Below are positions 16,786-25,815 of a stretch of 64,000 nucleotides of DNA, piece by piece (positions within the stretch are counted from its first letter, which is position 1; every line of letters starts with the position of its first letter). A program made the translations under genes and the position numbers. This stretch comes from Cereibacter sphaeroides (GTDB taxonomy: Bacteria; Pseudomonadota; Alphaproteobacteria; Rhodobacterales; Rhodobacteraceae), in assembly GCA_003243455.1 (NCBI GenBank), contig QFQS01000006.1, positions 62,001 to 126,000 of the forward strand, read 5' to 3'. The notes beneath the pieces were generated by a model. The model did no database searches and was not told the DNA's origin. It saw only the letters and a list, made by a program, of their open reading frames with translations.

Positions 16786-18018
16786 ATGACATCGTGGAAA
16801 CTGGCTGCGGGGCTTCTGGCCTCCGTGGTCCTGCCTTCAGCTGCGCTTGCGACCGATCTTGAGGTCACGCACTGGTGGACCAGCGGGGGCGAGGCCGCCG
16901 CAGTGGCCGAGTTCGCCAAGGCTTTCGACGCGACCGGGAACAAATGGGTCGATGGCGCGATTGCAGGTTCCGGCGACACCGCCCGCCCGATCATGGTGGC
17001 CCGCATTACCGGCGGCGATCCGATGGGCGCGTTCCAGTTCAACCACGGTCGTCAGGCAGAGGAACTGATCGCCTCGGGTCTGCTGCGGAACCTCGACGAC
17101 GTGGCGGCGGCCCAGAACTGGAAGGGCGTGATCAACCCGCCCTCGCTGCTGGACAGCTGCACGCTGGACGGTCACATCTACTGCGTGCCGGTCAACATCC
17201 ACGCCTGGCAATGGCTGTGGCTGTCGAACCAGGCCTTTGCCGATGCGGGCGTGCCGGTTCCGACGAACTGGGATGAGTTCGTGGCCGCCGGTCCCGCGCT
17301 GAAGGCCGCGGGCAAGCAGCCGCTGGCGCTTGGCCAGCAGCCCTGGCAGATCACCGGCCTCTTCAATAACATCTTCCTGGCCGTTGGTGGCAAGGACCTT
17401 TTCCAGAAGGTCTATCAGGACAAGGACGCCGACACCGCAGCGGGGCCGGACATGGCCAAGGTCTTCAAGGCTGCCGATGACGCGCGTCAACTCGCCCAAG
17501 GCTCCAATATCCAGGACTGGAACCAGGCGACCAACATGGTGATCACCGGCGCCGCAGGCGGCCAGTCGATGGGTGACTGGGCGCAGGGCGAATTCTCGGT
17601 GGCCGAAAAGGTCGCGGGCAAGGACTACACCTGCCTGCCCGGCCTTGGGATGCCGGATGCCTATATCACCACGGGTGGCGACTCCTTCTACTTCCCGGTG
17701 CTGACCGATCCTGAAAAGACCAAGGCGCAGGACGAATTGGCGACCGTGATGCTGTCGCCGGAAACGCAGGTGGCCTTCAACCTCAAGAAAGGCTCGATGC
17801 CGGTACGCGGCGACATCGACCTGACGGCGGCCAATGACTGCATGAAGAAAGGTCTCGAGATCCTGGCCGCTGGCCGCGTGATCAAGAGCACGGACGAGAT
17901 GCTGAGCCCCGACACCACCACTCAGCTGAACGATCTGATGACCTCTTTCTTCACCACCGCGATGACCCCGGAAGAAGCGCAGGCAAGCTTCGCCGAACTG
18001 ATCGGCAACGCCGACTGA
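16786..18018 (+). CDS. Extracellular solute-binding protein, carbohydrate ABC importer
   Basis: A 410-residue periplasmic protein with a signal peptide (MTSWKLAAGLLAS to ALA, cleavage before TDLEVTHWW). The mature start LEVTHWWTSGGEAAAV is typical of the family 1 binding proteins of the glucose/mannose-type CUT1 subgroup (about 410-420 residues). It contains two Cys pairs of possible structural use (SCTLDGHIYC). It is the first gene of the LacI-controlled operon and delivers substrate to the permeases at 18090 and 18976. Ligand inferred to be a hemicellulose-derived sugar or oligosaccharide from the glycosidases downstream. Confidence 0.92.
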   Translation: MTSWKLAAGLLASVVLPSAALATDLEVTHWWTSGGEAAAVAEFAKAFDATGNKWVDGAIAGSGDTARPIMVARITGGDPMGAFQFNHGRQAEELIASGLLRNLDDVAAAQNWKGVINPPSLLDSCTLDGHIYCVPVNIHAWQWLWLSNQAFADAGVPVPTNWDEFVAAGPALKAAGKQPLALGQQPWQITGLFNNIFLAVGGKDLFQKVYQDKDADTAAGPDMAKVFKAADDARQLAQGSNIQDWNQATNMVITGAAGGQSMGDWAQGEFSVAEKVAGKDYTCLPGLGMPDAYITTGGDSFYFPVLTDPEKTKAQDELATVMLSPETQVAFNLKKGSMPVRGDIDLTAANDCMKKGLEILAAGRVIKSTDEMLSPDTTTQLNDLMTSFFTTAMTPEEAQASFAELIGNAD

Positions 18019-18089
18019 CCTGATCGCCCGCCCGCCGCGAAACCTCGTGGCGGGCGGTTTCCCGTCCACCGCTTCCCGGAGCGCCTCTC

Positions 18090-18983
18090 ATGCCCGACGC
18101 CCCGCGCCCGAACCGGTTGTTGCGGAACCTGAACGCCAAGTTCGCCTCCATCCCCATGATCCTGACGGCGGTCGTGGTCTTTCTTGGCGGAACGGTCTGG
18201 ACGATTGTCTATTCCTTCACCGATTCCAAGCTGTTACCCCGCCTGCGCTTCGTCGGGTTCCAGCAGTATGAACGTCTCTGGTCCTCGCCCCGCTGGCTGA
18301 TCTCGATCGAGAACCTCGCGATCTATGGCGCGCTGGCGCTGGTGTTCAGCTTTGTCATCGGCTTTCTGCTGGCGGCCCTGCTGGACCAGAAGATCCGGTT
18401 CGAGGATACGTTCCGAACCATCTTCCTATACCCCTTCGCCCTGTCCTTCGTCGTCACCGGCCTCGTCTGGCAGTGGATCCTGAACCCCGATTTCGGTATC
18501 CAGCACATCGTGCGGCAGATGGGGTGGGAAAGCTTCACCTTCGACCCGCTCTACAACCCGGACATCGTGATCTATGGCCTGCTGATCGCCGGGCTGTGGC
18601 AGGGCACCGGGCTTGTCATGTGCCTGATGCTGGCGGGCCTGCGCGGGATTGACGAGGACGTCTGGAAAGCCGCCCGCGTGGACGGCATCCCGATGTGGAA
18701 GACCTATCTCTACATCGTCATCCCAATGATGCGCCCCGTCTTCATCACCGCGCTGGTCATCGTCGCCGCCGGGATCGTCAAGCTTTACGACCTTGTGGTG
18801 GCCCAGACCGGCGGCGGCCCCGGTCAAGCCTCGGAAGTGCCGGCGAAATACGTCTACGAATTCATGTTCCGCGCCCAGAACCTGGGCCAGGGCTTCGCCG
18901 CCTCGACCATGATGCTGCTCTCGGTCGCGATCATCCTGATCCCCTGGGCCTATCTGGAGTTCGGAGGCAAGCGCCGTGTCTAA
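18090..18983 (+). CDS. Sugar ABC transporter permease (MalF-like)
   Basis: A 297-residue permease with six predicted membrane segments, the first at about residues 20-43 (MILTAVVVFLGGTVWTIVYSF). The EAA loop is visible as DVWKAARVDGIPMWKTYLYIVIPMM near residue 192. It overlaps the next permease gene by eight bases. It is the first of the two channel subunits of this importer. Confidence 0.92.
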   Translation: MPDAPRPNRLLRNLNAKFASIPMILTAVVVFLGGTVWTIVYSFTDSKLLPRLRFVGFQQYERLWSSPRWLISIENLAIYGALALVFSFVIGFLLAALLDQKIRFEDTFRTIFLYPFALSFVVTGLVWQWILNPDFGIQHIVRQMGWESFTFDPLYNPDIVIYGLLIAGLWQGTGLVMCLMLAGLRGIDEDVWKAARVDGIPMWKTYLYIVIPMMRPVFITALVIVAAGIVKLYDLVVAQTGGGPGQASEVPAKYVYEFMFRAQNLGQGFAASTMMLLSVAIILIPWAYLEFGGKRRV

Positions 18984-19923
18984 TCCCGCCACGCTTGCCG
19001 CCGCCGTCGTCGGCGCCGATCCCATCAACCGCCGCGGCCTTGGCGAAGGGCCAAGGGGCGCCCGCCCGCGCCCGACGCTGTCGCGCCGCAACATCATCCT
19101 TTACGGCACGCTCTTCGTCATCGCGGCCTATTACCTGCTGCCGCTATACGTGATGATCGTCACCTCGCTGAAGGGCATGCCCGAAATCCGCCTTGGCAAC
19201 ATCTTTTCCCCGCCGGTCGAGATCACCTTCCAGCCATGGGTCAAGGCCTGGGCCGAGGCTTGCACCGGCCTGAACTGCGACGGGCTTTCGCGCGGCTTCT
19301 GGAACTCGGTCCGCATCACCGTGCCATCGGTGATCCTGTCGATCGCGATCGCCTCGGTGAACGGCTATGCGCTGTCGAACTGGCGCTTCAAAGGGTCAGA
19401 GACCTTCTTCACCATCCTGATCTTCGGCGCCTTCATCCCCTATCAGGTGATGCTCTACCCCATCGTGATCCTGCTGCGCGAGATCGGCCTTTACGGCACG
19501 ATCTGGGGCCTGATCATCGTGCATACGATCTTCGGCATGCCGATCCTGACGCTGCTGTTCCGCAACTATTTCACCAGCGTTCCGGAAGAGCTGTTCAAGG
19601 CCGCCCGTGTCGACGGCGCCGGGTTCTGGGCGATCTACTTCAAGATCATGCTGCCAATGTCGCTGCCGATTTTCGTGGTGGCGATAATCCTGCAGGTCAC
19701 GGGCATCTGGAACGACTTCCTGTTCGGCGTCGTCTATACCAAGCCCGAGACCTATCCGATGACGGTGCAGCTGAACAACATCGTCAACGCGGTTCAGGGG
19801 GTCAAGGAATACAACGTTAACATGGCGGCGACGCTGCTGACGGGCCTTGTTCCCCTGGTCATCTACTTCATCTCCGGCAAACTTTTCGTCCGCGGCATCG
19901 CCGCCGGCGCGGTCAAGGGATAA
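18976..19923 (+). CDS. Carbohydrate ABC transporter permease (MalG-like)
   Basis: A 315-residue permease with a long polar N-terminus (about 40 residues) before the first membrane segment and the EAA loop LFKAARVDGAGFWAIYFKIMLPMS near residue 215. It follows the partner permease with an eight-base overlap and is followed by the ATPase gene 3 bp later, which suggests strict co-expression. Confidence 0.92.
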   Translation: MSNPATLAAAVVGADPINRRGLGEGPRGARPRPTLSRRNIILYGTLFVIAAYYLLPLYVMIVTSLKGMPEIRLGNIFSPPVEITFQPWVKAWAEACTGLNCDGLSRGFWNSVRITVPSVILSIAIASVNGYALSNWRFKGSETFFTILIFGAFIPYQVMLYPIVILLREIGLYGTIWGLIIVHTIFGMPILTLLFRNYFTSVPEELFKAARVDGAGFWAIYFKIMLPMSLPIFVVAIILQVTGIWNDFLFGVVYTKPETYPMTVQLNNIVNAVQGVKEYNVNMAATLLTGLVPLVIYFISGKLFVRGIAAGAVKG

Positions 19924-19926
19924 CCC

Positions 19927-21003
19927 ATGCACTCCATCTCCGTCCGCGACCTTACGCTGAACTACGGCGCCGTCTCGGTGCTGAAGACGATGAACCTCGA
20001 CGTGGCGGAGGGGGAGTTCATCGTGCTGCTCGGCCCCTCGGGCTGCGGCAAGTCAACACTGCTCAATTGCCTTGCCGGGCTTTTGGACATCTCGGACGGT
20101 CAGATCTGGATCAAGGGCAAGAACGTCACCTGGGCCGAACCGTCAGAGCGCGGCATTGGCATGGTGTTCCAAAGCTATGCGCTCTACCCGCAGATGACGG
20201 TGCGTGGGAACCTGTCCTTTGGCCTGAAGAACCAGCGGATGCCAAAGGATGAGATCGAGAAACGCGTCGCCCGCGCCGCCGAAATCCTGCAGATCGGCCC
20301 GCTTTTGGATCGCAAGCCCGGTGCGCTGTCGGGTGGCCAGCGCCAGCGCGTCGCCATCGGGCGGGCGCTTGTCCGCGACGTGGACGTATTCCTGTTCGAT
20401 GAGCCTTTGTCGAACCTCGACGCCAAGCTGCGCTCGGAACTGCGGGTCGAGATCAAGCGGCTGCATTCACGGCTGAACAATACAATGGTTTATGTGACCC
20501 ACGACCAGATCGAGGCGCTGACGCTGGCCGACCGCATCGCGGTGATGAAGGGCGGCGTGATCCAGCAGCTTGACGCGCCCCAGGTGATCTACAACCGCCC
20601 CGCCAACCTGTTCGTCGCGGGCTTCATCGGCAGCCCCTCGATGAACTTCCTGCATGGGGTGACGGTCGATGGTGGCCGCACCTTCCGCTTTGGCGAGACG
20701 CTGATCGACCTGTCGGGCTACGACGGCGGCGCAGTGCTGGACCGCCCCCGCGCGATCCTTGGCCTGCGCCCCGAACATCTGGCGATATCCACCGAGGCGC
20801 GACCGGGGTCTTCGATCCCGGCAGTGGTCGAGATTGACGAGCCGATGGGGGCCGACAGCCTTGTCTGGCTGAGGGCCGGCGAGGTGCCGGTCTCGGTGCG
20901 TGTTCCGGTCGAGCGGCGGCCGCAGCCCGGAACGCCGGTCTATCTGCACGTCGATATCAGCAAGGCTTCGATCTTCGACGCGGATACGGAACAGCGGGTT
21001 TGA
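19927..21003 (+). CDS. ABC transporter ATP-binding protein (UgpC/MsmX-type)
   Basis: A 358-residue ATPase with Walker A GPSGCGKST near residue 38, signature LSGGQRQRV, Walker B VFLFDEPLSNLD and switch His in YVTHDQIE, then a C-terminal TOBE-type domain. It has the canonical composition of a MalK-family subunit and completes the importer of the LacI-controlled operon, 3 bp after the second permease gene. Confidence 0.94.
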   Translation: MHSISVRDLTLNYGAVSVLKTMNLDVAEGEFIVLLGPSGCGKSTLLNCLAGLLDISDGQIWIKGKNVTWAEPSERGIGMVFQSYALYPQMTVRGNLSFGLKNQRMPKDEIEKRVARAAEILQIGPLLDRKPGALSGGQRQRVAIGRALVRDVDVFLFDEPLSNLDAKLRSELRVEIKRLHSRLNNTMVYVTHDQIEALTLADRIAVMKGGVIQQLDAPQVIYNRPANLFVAGFIGSPSMNFLHGVTVDGGRTFRFGETLIDLSGYDGGAVLDRPRAILGLRPEHLAISTEARPGSSIPAVVEIDEPMGADSLVWLRAGEVPVSVRVPVERRPQPGTPVYLHVDISKASIFDADTEQRV

Positions 21004-21044
21004 GGCATGTCACCGCAGCCGTCTCGCAGCCCTTCCTGTTTTTT

Positions 21045-21220
21045 GACTGATTTGTCCTGCGACAAATCAGTCCGCGCCTGCCTGCCCCCGGCAGGCGCGT
21101 TACCGCGCCCGCCCAGGCAGCCGCGGCCTGATTTACCAAGCTTCGCGATGCGGAGAACCCCTTGCCCTCCGGCTTGCGCCTCCAGGCAATCGGCCCCGGC
21201 AAAGGTCCACTGGACCTTTG
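21045..21220. repeat. Mosaic of three perfect inverted repeats in a 257 bp spacer
   Basis: Three hairpins lie between the ATPase and beta-mannosidase genes. 21045-21056 pairs with 21061-21072 (12 bp, loop CTGC); 21073-21082 pairs with 21090-21099 (10 bp); 21200-21209 pairs with 21211-21220 (10 bp palindrome). The first two are directly adjacent. The region has no gene-like coding. It resembles a REP/BIME-type intergenic mosaic and could also weaken read-through from the importer genes to the glycosidases. Confidence 0.6.
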
Positions 21221-21260
21221 CTTTCGGGTCCTCTGGCCTACAACTCAAATCGGCTTGCCT

Positions 21261-23639
21261 ATGACCGACCTCTCCGGCCCCTGGACCCTGACCGATGCCG
21301 AAGGCGCGCACTCCCTGCCCTTCGCCATCCCCGGCGACGGCATATCGGCGCTGCATGACGCGGGCCTGATCCCCGATCCCTACTTCGGCCGCAACGAATA
21401 CGACCTGCGCTGGATCGCCGACCGCGACTGGACCGCCACCCGCAGCTTCACCCATGATGCCATACCTTCCGATCTTGTGATCGACGGCCTCGACACGGTG
21501 GTGGAAATAGCGCTCAACGGCACACTGATACTGTCCGCCGCCAACAGCTTTCGCCGCTACCGCGTTCCTGCGACCGGGCTGCGCAAAGGCGAAAACCAGA
21601 TCGCCATCACCTTCCGCTCCAACACCCGCACGGCAGATGCCTTGCAGGCGGCACAGCCCTTTTTCGTGCCCTACCACGCAGGCAACTGCCCGATCCCGAA
21701 CGGCAACATGCTGCGCAAGGTGCAATGCGATTTCGGCTGGGACTGGAACATCGCCCTTGCCCCCTTCGGTCTCTACGGCCGCATCGCGCTGGAGCCGCAG
21801 GGCGACCGGATCGACGACATCCTTGTCTCTCAGACCCACACCGAGGATGCGGCGACCGTCAGTCTGACAATTCACACGAACGCTGAGGAAGTTTCTGCAA
21901 CCTTCTACAGTATAACAGAAAAGACGAAGGTCAGTTCCGGCATCGCCCGCCTCACCTTCCACATCGACCACCCCGACCTCTGGTGGCCCACCGGCCTCGG
22001 CCCCCAAACGCTCCACGACCTCACGGTCACCGCCGGAACCGCCACCACAACCCGCCGCATCGGCCTGCGCGACCTGCGGCTGATCTCCGAACCCGACGAG
22101 GCGGGGCGCTCCTTCGCCTTCCGCGTCAACGGCCACATGACCTTTGCCAAAGGCTCGAACTGGATCCCCGCCGACGCGCTCGCGGGCCGGATCACGCAAC
22201 AGAAAACCCGCGCCCTGCTGCAATCCGCCGTCGATGCCAACCAGAACATGATCCGCGTCTGGGGCGGCGGGCGGTATGAACCGGACTGGTTCTATGACCT
22301 CTGCGACGAGCTGGGACTGATGGTCTGGCAGGACTTCATGTTCGCCTGCCACCTCTACCCCTCGACTCCGGAATTCCTCGCCGACGTGGACCGCGAGGTG
22401 CGCGACGTGGTCGCCCGCCTGAACCACCACGCCTGCCTCGCCCTCTGGTGCGGCGACAACGAGTTGATCGGCGCGCTGAAGTGGTTCCCCGAAAGCGTCA
22501 AGGACCGTGATCGCTACCTTGTCAGCTACGACCGCCTGAACCGCACGATCGAGACCGCGCTGCGCGAGGCCGATCCGCAAGCGAACTGGTGGCCGTCCTC
22601 CCCCTCGCCCGGCCCCATGTCCTTCGGCGACGCATGGCATGATGACTCATCGGGCGACATGCATTTCTGGTCCGTCTGGCATGAGGGGCGCGATTTCGAC
22701 CATTACCGCGACGTCTCGCCCCGCTTCTGTTCCGAGTTCGGTTTCCAGTCCTATCCGTCGATGGAGGCGATCCGCCGCTTTGCGAGCCCCCGCGATTTCA
22801 ACATCGCCGCCCCGGTCATCGAAAGCCACCAGAAGAACGCGGGCGGCAACGCCCGTATCGCGGAAACCATGTTCCGCTACTTCCGCTTCCCCAATACGTT
22901 CGAGGATTTCGTCTACCTCAGCCAGATCCAGCAGGGTCTTGCCATCAAGACCGCCGTCACCCACTGGCGCAGCCTGAAGCCGCATTGCATGGGCACGCTC
23001 TACTGGCAACTCAACGATACATGGCCGGTCTGTTCCTGGTCCTCACTTGACCACGGCGGCAACTGGAAACTGCTGCACCACATGGCGAAGGCCTTCTACG
23101 CCCCGGTCTTTGTCAGCGCCGCCCCAACCGCCGACGGCATCACCCTCCGCGCCATCAACGACACCCGCGATCTGGCCCAGATCACCGTCACCGCCAACGC
23201 CGCCCGCATGGACGGCACCGTTCGGGAACTGGCCCGCGCCACGCTGACCGTGCCGACCGACGCTGCCATTCCGGCACTCCACCTCACGCACAGCGCCTTG
23301 GCTGCGGATGAGATCCTCGCCTTCATCTGGGACCATTCCGGTACAAGGCAGGGCGACATCTTCGCGCCCCGCCCGTGGAAATCCTACGACCTGCAACCCT
23401 CCGGCATCGACTACAGCGCCACAAGGAACGGCGACCACTGGCAGATCGTCCTCTCATCGCGCAACCTGTCGCTGTTCACCGCGCTGGAATCGGACCGTCC
23501 GGGCCGCTTTTCTCTGAATGCCTTCGCGCTGTTCCCAGGCTACGACACCACCGTTACTTTCACACCGACTGAACCCGGCCCCTCTCCCCGCTTCACCATC
23601 CGCGACCTGCACGGCGCGACCTATCCCTCGGAGGCTTAA
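21261..23639 (+). CDS. Glycoside hydrolase family 2 protein, beta-mannosidase
   Basis: A 792-residue cytoplasmic enzyme (no signal peptide) starting MTDLSGPWTL; a longer frame from 21162 runs into the repeat mosaic and is not used. Order: sugar-binding jelly-roll (about 1-170), immunoglobulin-like domain (about 175-285), TIM barrel (about 285-620), C-terminal beta domains. Beta-mannosidase-type motifs include WGGGRYEPDWFYDLCDELG, the acid/base Glu in LWCGDNE and the nucleophile Glu in CSEFGFQSYPS. It would release mannose from the non-reducing end of imported beta-mannosides. Two bases before the next start codon. Confidence 0.9.
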   Translation: MTDLSGPWTLTDAEGAHSLPFAIPGDGISALHDAGLIPDPYFGRNEYDLRWIADRDWTATRSFTHDAIPSDLVIDGLDTVVEIALNGTLILSAANSFRRYRVPATGLRKGENQIAITFRSNTRTADALQAAQPFFVPYHAGNCPIPNGNMLRKVQCDFGWDWNIALAPFGLYGRIALEPQGDRIDDILVSQTHTEDAATVSLTIHTNAEEVSATFYSITEKTKVSSGIARLTFHIDHPDLWWPTGLGPQTLHDLTVTAGTATTTRRIGLRDLRLISEPDEAGRSFAFRVNGHMTFAKGSNWIPADALAGRITQQKTRALLQSAVDANQNMIRVWGGGRYEPDWFYDLCDELGLMVWQDFMFACHLYPSTPEFLADVDREVRDVVARLNHHACLALWCGDNELIGALKWFPESVKDRDRYLVSYDRLNRTIETALREADPQANWWPSSPSPGPMSFGDAWHDDSSGDMHFWSVWHEGRDFDHYRDVSPRFCSEFGFQSYPSMEAIRRFASPRDFNIAAPVIESHQKNAGGNARIAETMFRYFRFPNTFEDFVYLSQIQQGLAIKTAVTHWRSLKPHCMGTLYWQLNDTWPVCSWSSLDHGGNWKLLHHMAKAFYAPVFVSAAPTADGITLRAINDTRDLAQITVTANAARMDGTVRELARATLTVPTDAAIPALHLTHSALAADEILAFIWDHSGTRQGDIFAPRPWKSYDLQPSGIDYSATRNGDHWQIVLSSRNLSLFTALESDRPGRFSLNAFALFPGYDTTVTFTPTEPGPSPRFTIRDLHGATYPSEA

Positions 23640-23640
23640 G

Positions 23641-24390
23641 ATGTTTTCCTATCAGCTTTACACATCCCGCAATCACCCGCCGCTCGTCGAGACGCTGAAG
23701 ATGGCGGCCGATATCGGCTTTGACGGGATCGAGGGCTATGGCGGCGTCTATGCCGATGACGCGCAGGTCGCCGACCTTGCCGCCAACCTCAGCCGCTTCG
23801 GCCTCACTATGCCGACGGCGCATTTCGGCATCGACCAGTTGGAGAAGAGCCCCGAGAAGGTTCTCGATATCGCGAAGAAGCTCGGGATCAAGCGCATCTA
23901 CTGCCCCTACATCGTGCCCGAAGACCGCCCGAACGACGCCGCGGGTTGGAAGGCCTGGGGCGCCCGCCTGGGCAAGGCCGCCAAGCCCTTCCGCGCCGCG
24001 GGATATGGCTTTGGCTGGCACAACCATGATTTCGAAGTGACCGCCCTGCCCGACGGCACCTTCCCGCAGGATGCGATCTTTGCCGGCGACCCCGACCTGC
24101 AATGGGAAATCGACGTGGCCTGGGTCACGCGCGGAGGCGCCGACCCGGTGAAGTGGATCGAGAAATATGCGCCCCGCATCACCGCCGCCCATATCAAGGA
24201 CATCGCCCCCAAGGGCCAGAACCTGAACGAAGACGGCTGGGCGGACGTCGGCCACGGCACCATCGACTGGGCGCCGATCTGGGCCGCGCTGAAGAAAACG
24301 CCCTGCGACGTCTTCATCCTGGAACACGACAACCCCTCGGAACCGGCCCGTTTCGCGCGTCGGTCGCTGGAAACCGCGAGGACGTTCTGA
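23641..24390 (+). CDS. Sugar phosphate isomerase/epimerase, TIM-barrel
   Basis: A 249-residue xylose-isomerase-like TIM-barrel protein starting MFSYQLYTSRNHPP, one base after the beta-mannosidase stop. Likely metal or catalytic residues are His in GWHNHDFE, Glu in WEIDVAW, His in AAHIKD and Glu in FILEHDNP. The YTSRNHPPL-type N-terminus resembles proteins paired with Gfo/Idh/MocA dehydrogenases, as found here: the next gene overlaps by one base. Probably acts on a sugar or 3-keto-sugar produced from the imported glycoside. Confidence 0.86.
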   Translation: MFSYQLYTSRNHPPLVETLKMAADIGFDGIEGYGGVYADDAQVADLAANLSRFGLTMPTAHFGIDQLEKSPEKVLDIAKKLGIKRIYCPYIVPEDRPNDAAGWKAWGARLGKAAKPFRAAGYGFGWHNHDFEVTALPDGTFPQDAIFAGDPDLQWEIDVAWVTRGGADPVKWIEKYAPRITAAHIKDIAPKGQNLNEDGWADVGHGTIDWAPIWAALKKTPCDVFILEHDNPSEPARFARRSLETARTF

Positions 24391-25523
24391 TGGACAAGGT
24401 GCGTATCGGCGTCATCGGCGCCGGCAGTATTTCGACCGCCTATCTGGGCTTCGCGCCGCTGTTCAAGGGGTTGGACATCCGCGCGGTCGCGGACCTGAAC
24501 CCGGCGGCGGCCAAGGCAAGGGCCGAGCAATACGGCATCACCGCCCAGTCGGTGGACGACCTGCTGGCGAATCCCGACCTCGACCTGATCATCAACCTGA
24601 CCATCCCGGATGCGCATTTCGCCGTTTCGAAATCCATCCTGGAGGCGGGCAAGCACGTCTATTCCGAAAAACCGCTGGTCCTGACGCTGGAACAAGGACT
24701 CGCCCTGCGCGATCTGGCCAAGGCCAGGGGTCTGCGTATCGGCTGCGCCCCGGACACTTTCCTCGGCGGCTCGCATCAACAGGCACGCGCGATCATCGAC
24801 GAAGGCCGGATCGGCACCATCACCGCAGGCGGCGCCGCCGTGCTGGGTCACGGCATGGAGGACTGGCACCCGAACCCCGGCTTCTTCTTCCTGCCGGGCG
24901 GCGGGCCGATGCTGGACCTCGGCCCCTACTACATCGCGAACCTGATCAACCTGATCGGCCCGGTGAAACGGGTGGCCGCGCTGACCTCTTCCGCAAGCCC
25001 GACCCGCACCATCACCTCGCAGCCGCTCGCCGGCCAGACGATCCCGGTCAAGACGCCGACGAACATCCATGCCCTGCTGGAGTTCGCAAGCGGCGCGACT
25101 GTCAACCTGTCGACAAGCTGGGATGTCTGGTCGCACAAGCGCGTCAACATGGAGCTGTACGGCACCGAGGGCACCCTCTACGTCCCCGACCCGAACTTCT
25201 TCGGCGGCACGGTCGAGATCGCCGGGCGCGACGGAAAGATCACCCCGGTCACGCCCTGGGATCACCCCTTCTACAAGGCCAACTACATCTCCGAACGCGA
25301 CGCACCGATGGCCAACTACCGCTCGGCGGGCCTTGCCGACATGGCCGTGGCGCTGGCGGAAGGCCGCGATCAGCGCTGCTCCTTCGAGCGCACGCTGCAC
25401 GGGGTCGAGGTGATGACGTCGGTGCTGAAATCGGGTGAGACCGGGCAGTTCGTGACCCTGCAGACCACCTGCACACGGCCCGAGGCGCTTGGCCCAGCCG
25501 AGGCGCAGGCGTTGTTGGCATGA
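24390..25523 (+). CDS. Gfo/Idh/MocA family oxidoreductase
   Basis: A 377-residue NAD(P)-dependent sugar dehydrogenase starting MDKVRIGVIGAGSIS, with the Rossmann GxGxxS motif at residues 9-14 and the family EKP signature (HVYSEKPLVLTLEQ) near residue 95. The C-terminal half contains the alpha/beta substrate domain with GGGPMLDLGPYYI. It overlaps the isomerase gene by one base (ATGA). The pair of a TIM-barrel isomerase and this dehydrogenase is common in oxidation of unusual sugars, including 3-keto-glycoside routes. Substrate unknown. Confidence 0.9.
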   Translation: MDKVRIGVIGAGSISTAYLGFAPLFKGLDIRAVADLNPAAAKARAEQYGITAQSVDDLLANPDLDLIINLTIPDAHFAVSKSILEAGKHVYSEKPLVLTLEQGLALRDLAKARGLRIGCAPDTFLGGSHQQARAIIDEGRIGTITAGGAAVLGHGMEDWHPNPGFFFLPGGGPMLDLGPYYIANLINLIGPVKRVAALTSSASPTRTITSQPLAGQTIPVKTPTNIHALLEFASGATVNLSTSWDVWSHKRVNMELYGTEGTLYVPDPNFFGGTVEIAGRDGKITPVTPWDHPFYKANYISERDAPMANYRSAGLADMAVALAEGRDQRCSFERTLHGVEVMTSVLKSGETGQFVTLQTTCTRPEALGPAEAQALLA

Positions 25524-25569
25524 GGGACAGGCGGTTGGGGAAAACTCAAAATCCAATCGCCACACCCGA

Positions 25570-25734
25570 TCGGGCGGGAAAAGAAACGCGACCCGCGTTT
25601 CCCCGCCCGCAGTGCAACGTCTCACCAAGACCGCCTGCCCCGAGAGACCGGATAGGCCAGCGCCCGTCCCGGCGGGTGCGAAGCGCCCGCCATGGGCGGG
25701 ACGGGCGCTGGCCGCGGCCTTTGGGGCCACGGCC
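25570..25734 (-). repeat. Dispersed hairpin-rich intergenic repeat, copy 2 (inverted relative to copy 1)
   Basis: Reverse complement of the element at 73-235, filling most of the 292 bp spacer between the oxidoreductase and GH43 genes. The stem is perfect here: 25655-25670 pairs with 25698-25713 (16 bp), with an inner dyad 25671-25676/25686-25691. A second hairpin formed by GAAACGCG and CGCGTTTC arms is also conserved. No gene is seen in the spacer. Confidence 0.7.
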
Positions 25735-25815
25735 GGGATCGTGGATATGGCACCGCATGGCGAAGGCGATGGCCTTCGCCAAAACAGAGGCTCGCGCCCA
25801 CGAGATGGCCTGCCC

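Noticed and set aside
21162..21260. N-terminal extension of the beta-mannosidase to 21162
   Set aside because: The added residues come from the hairpin mosaic; the family-like sequence starts at MTDLSGPW (21261).
20940..22640. 566-codon minus-strand frame opposite the GH2 gene
   Set aside because: No recognisable domain, and it spans the repeat mosaic and the start of a well-supported gene.
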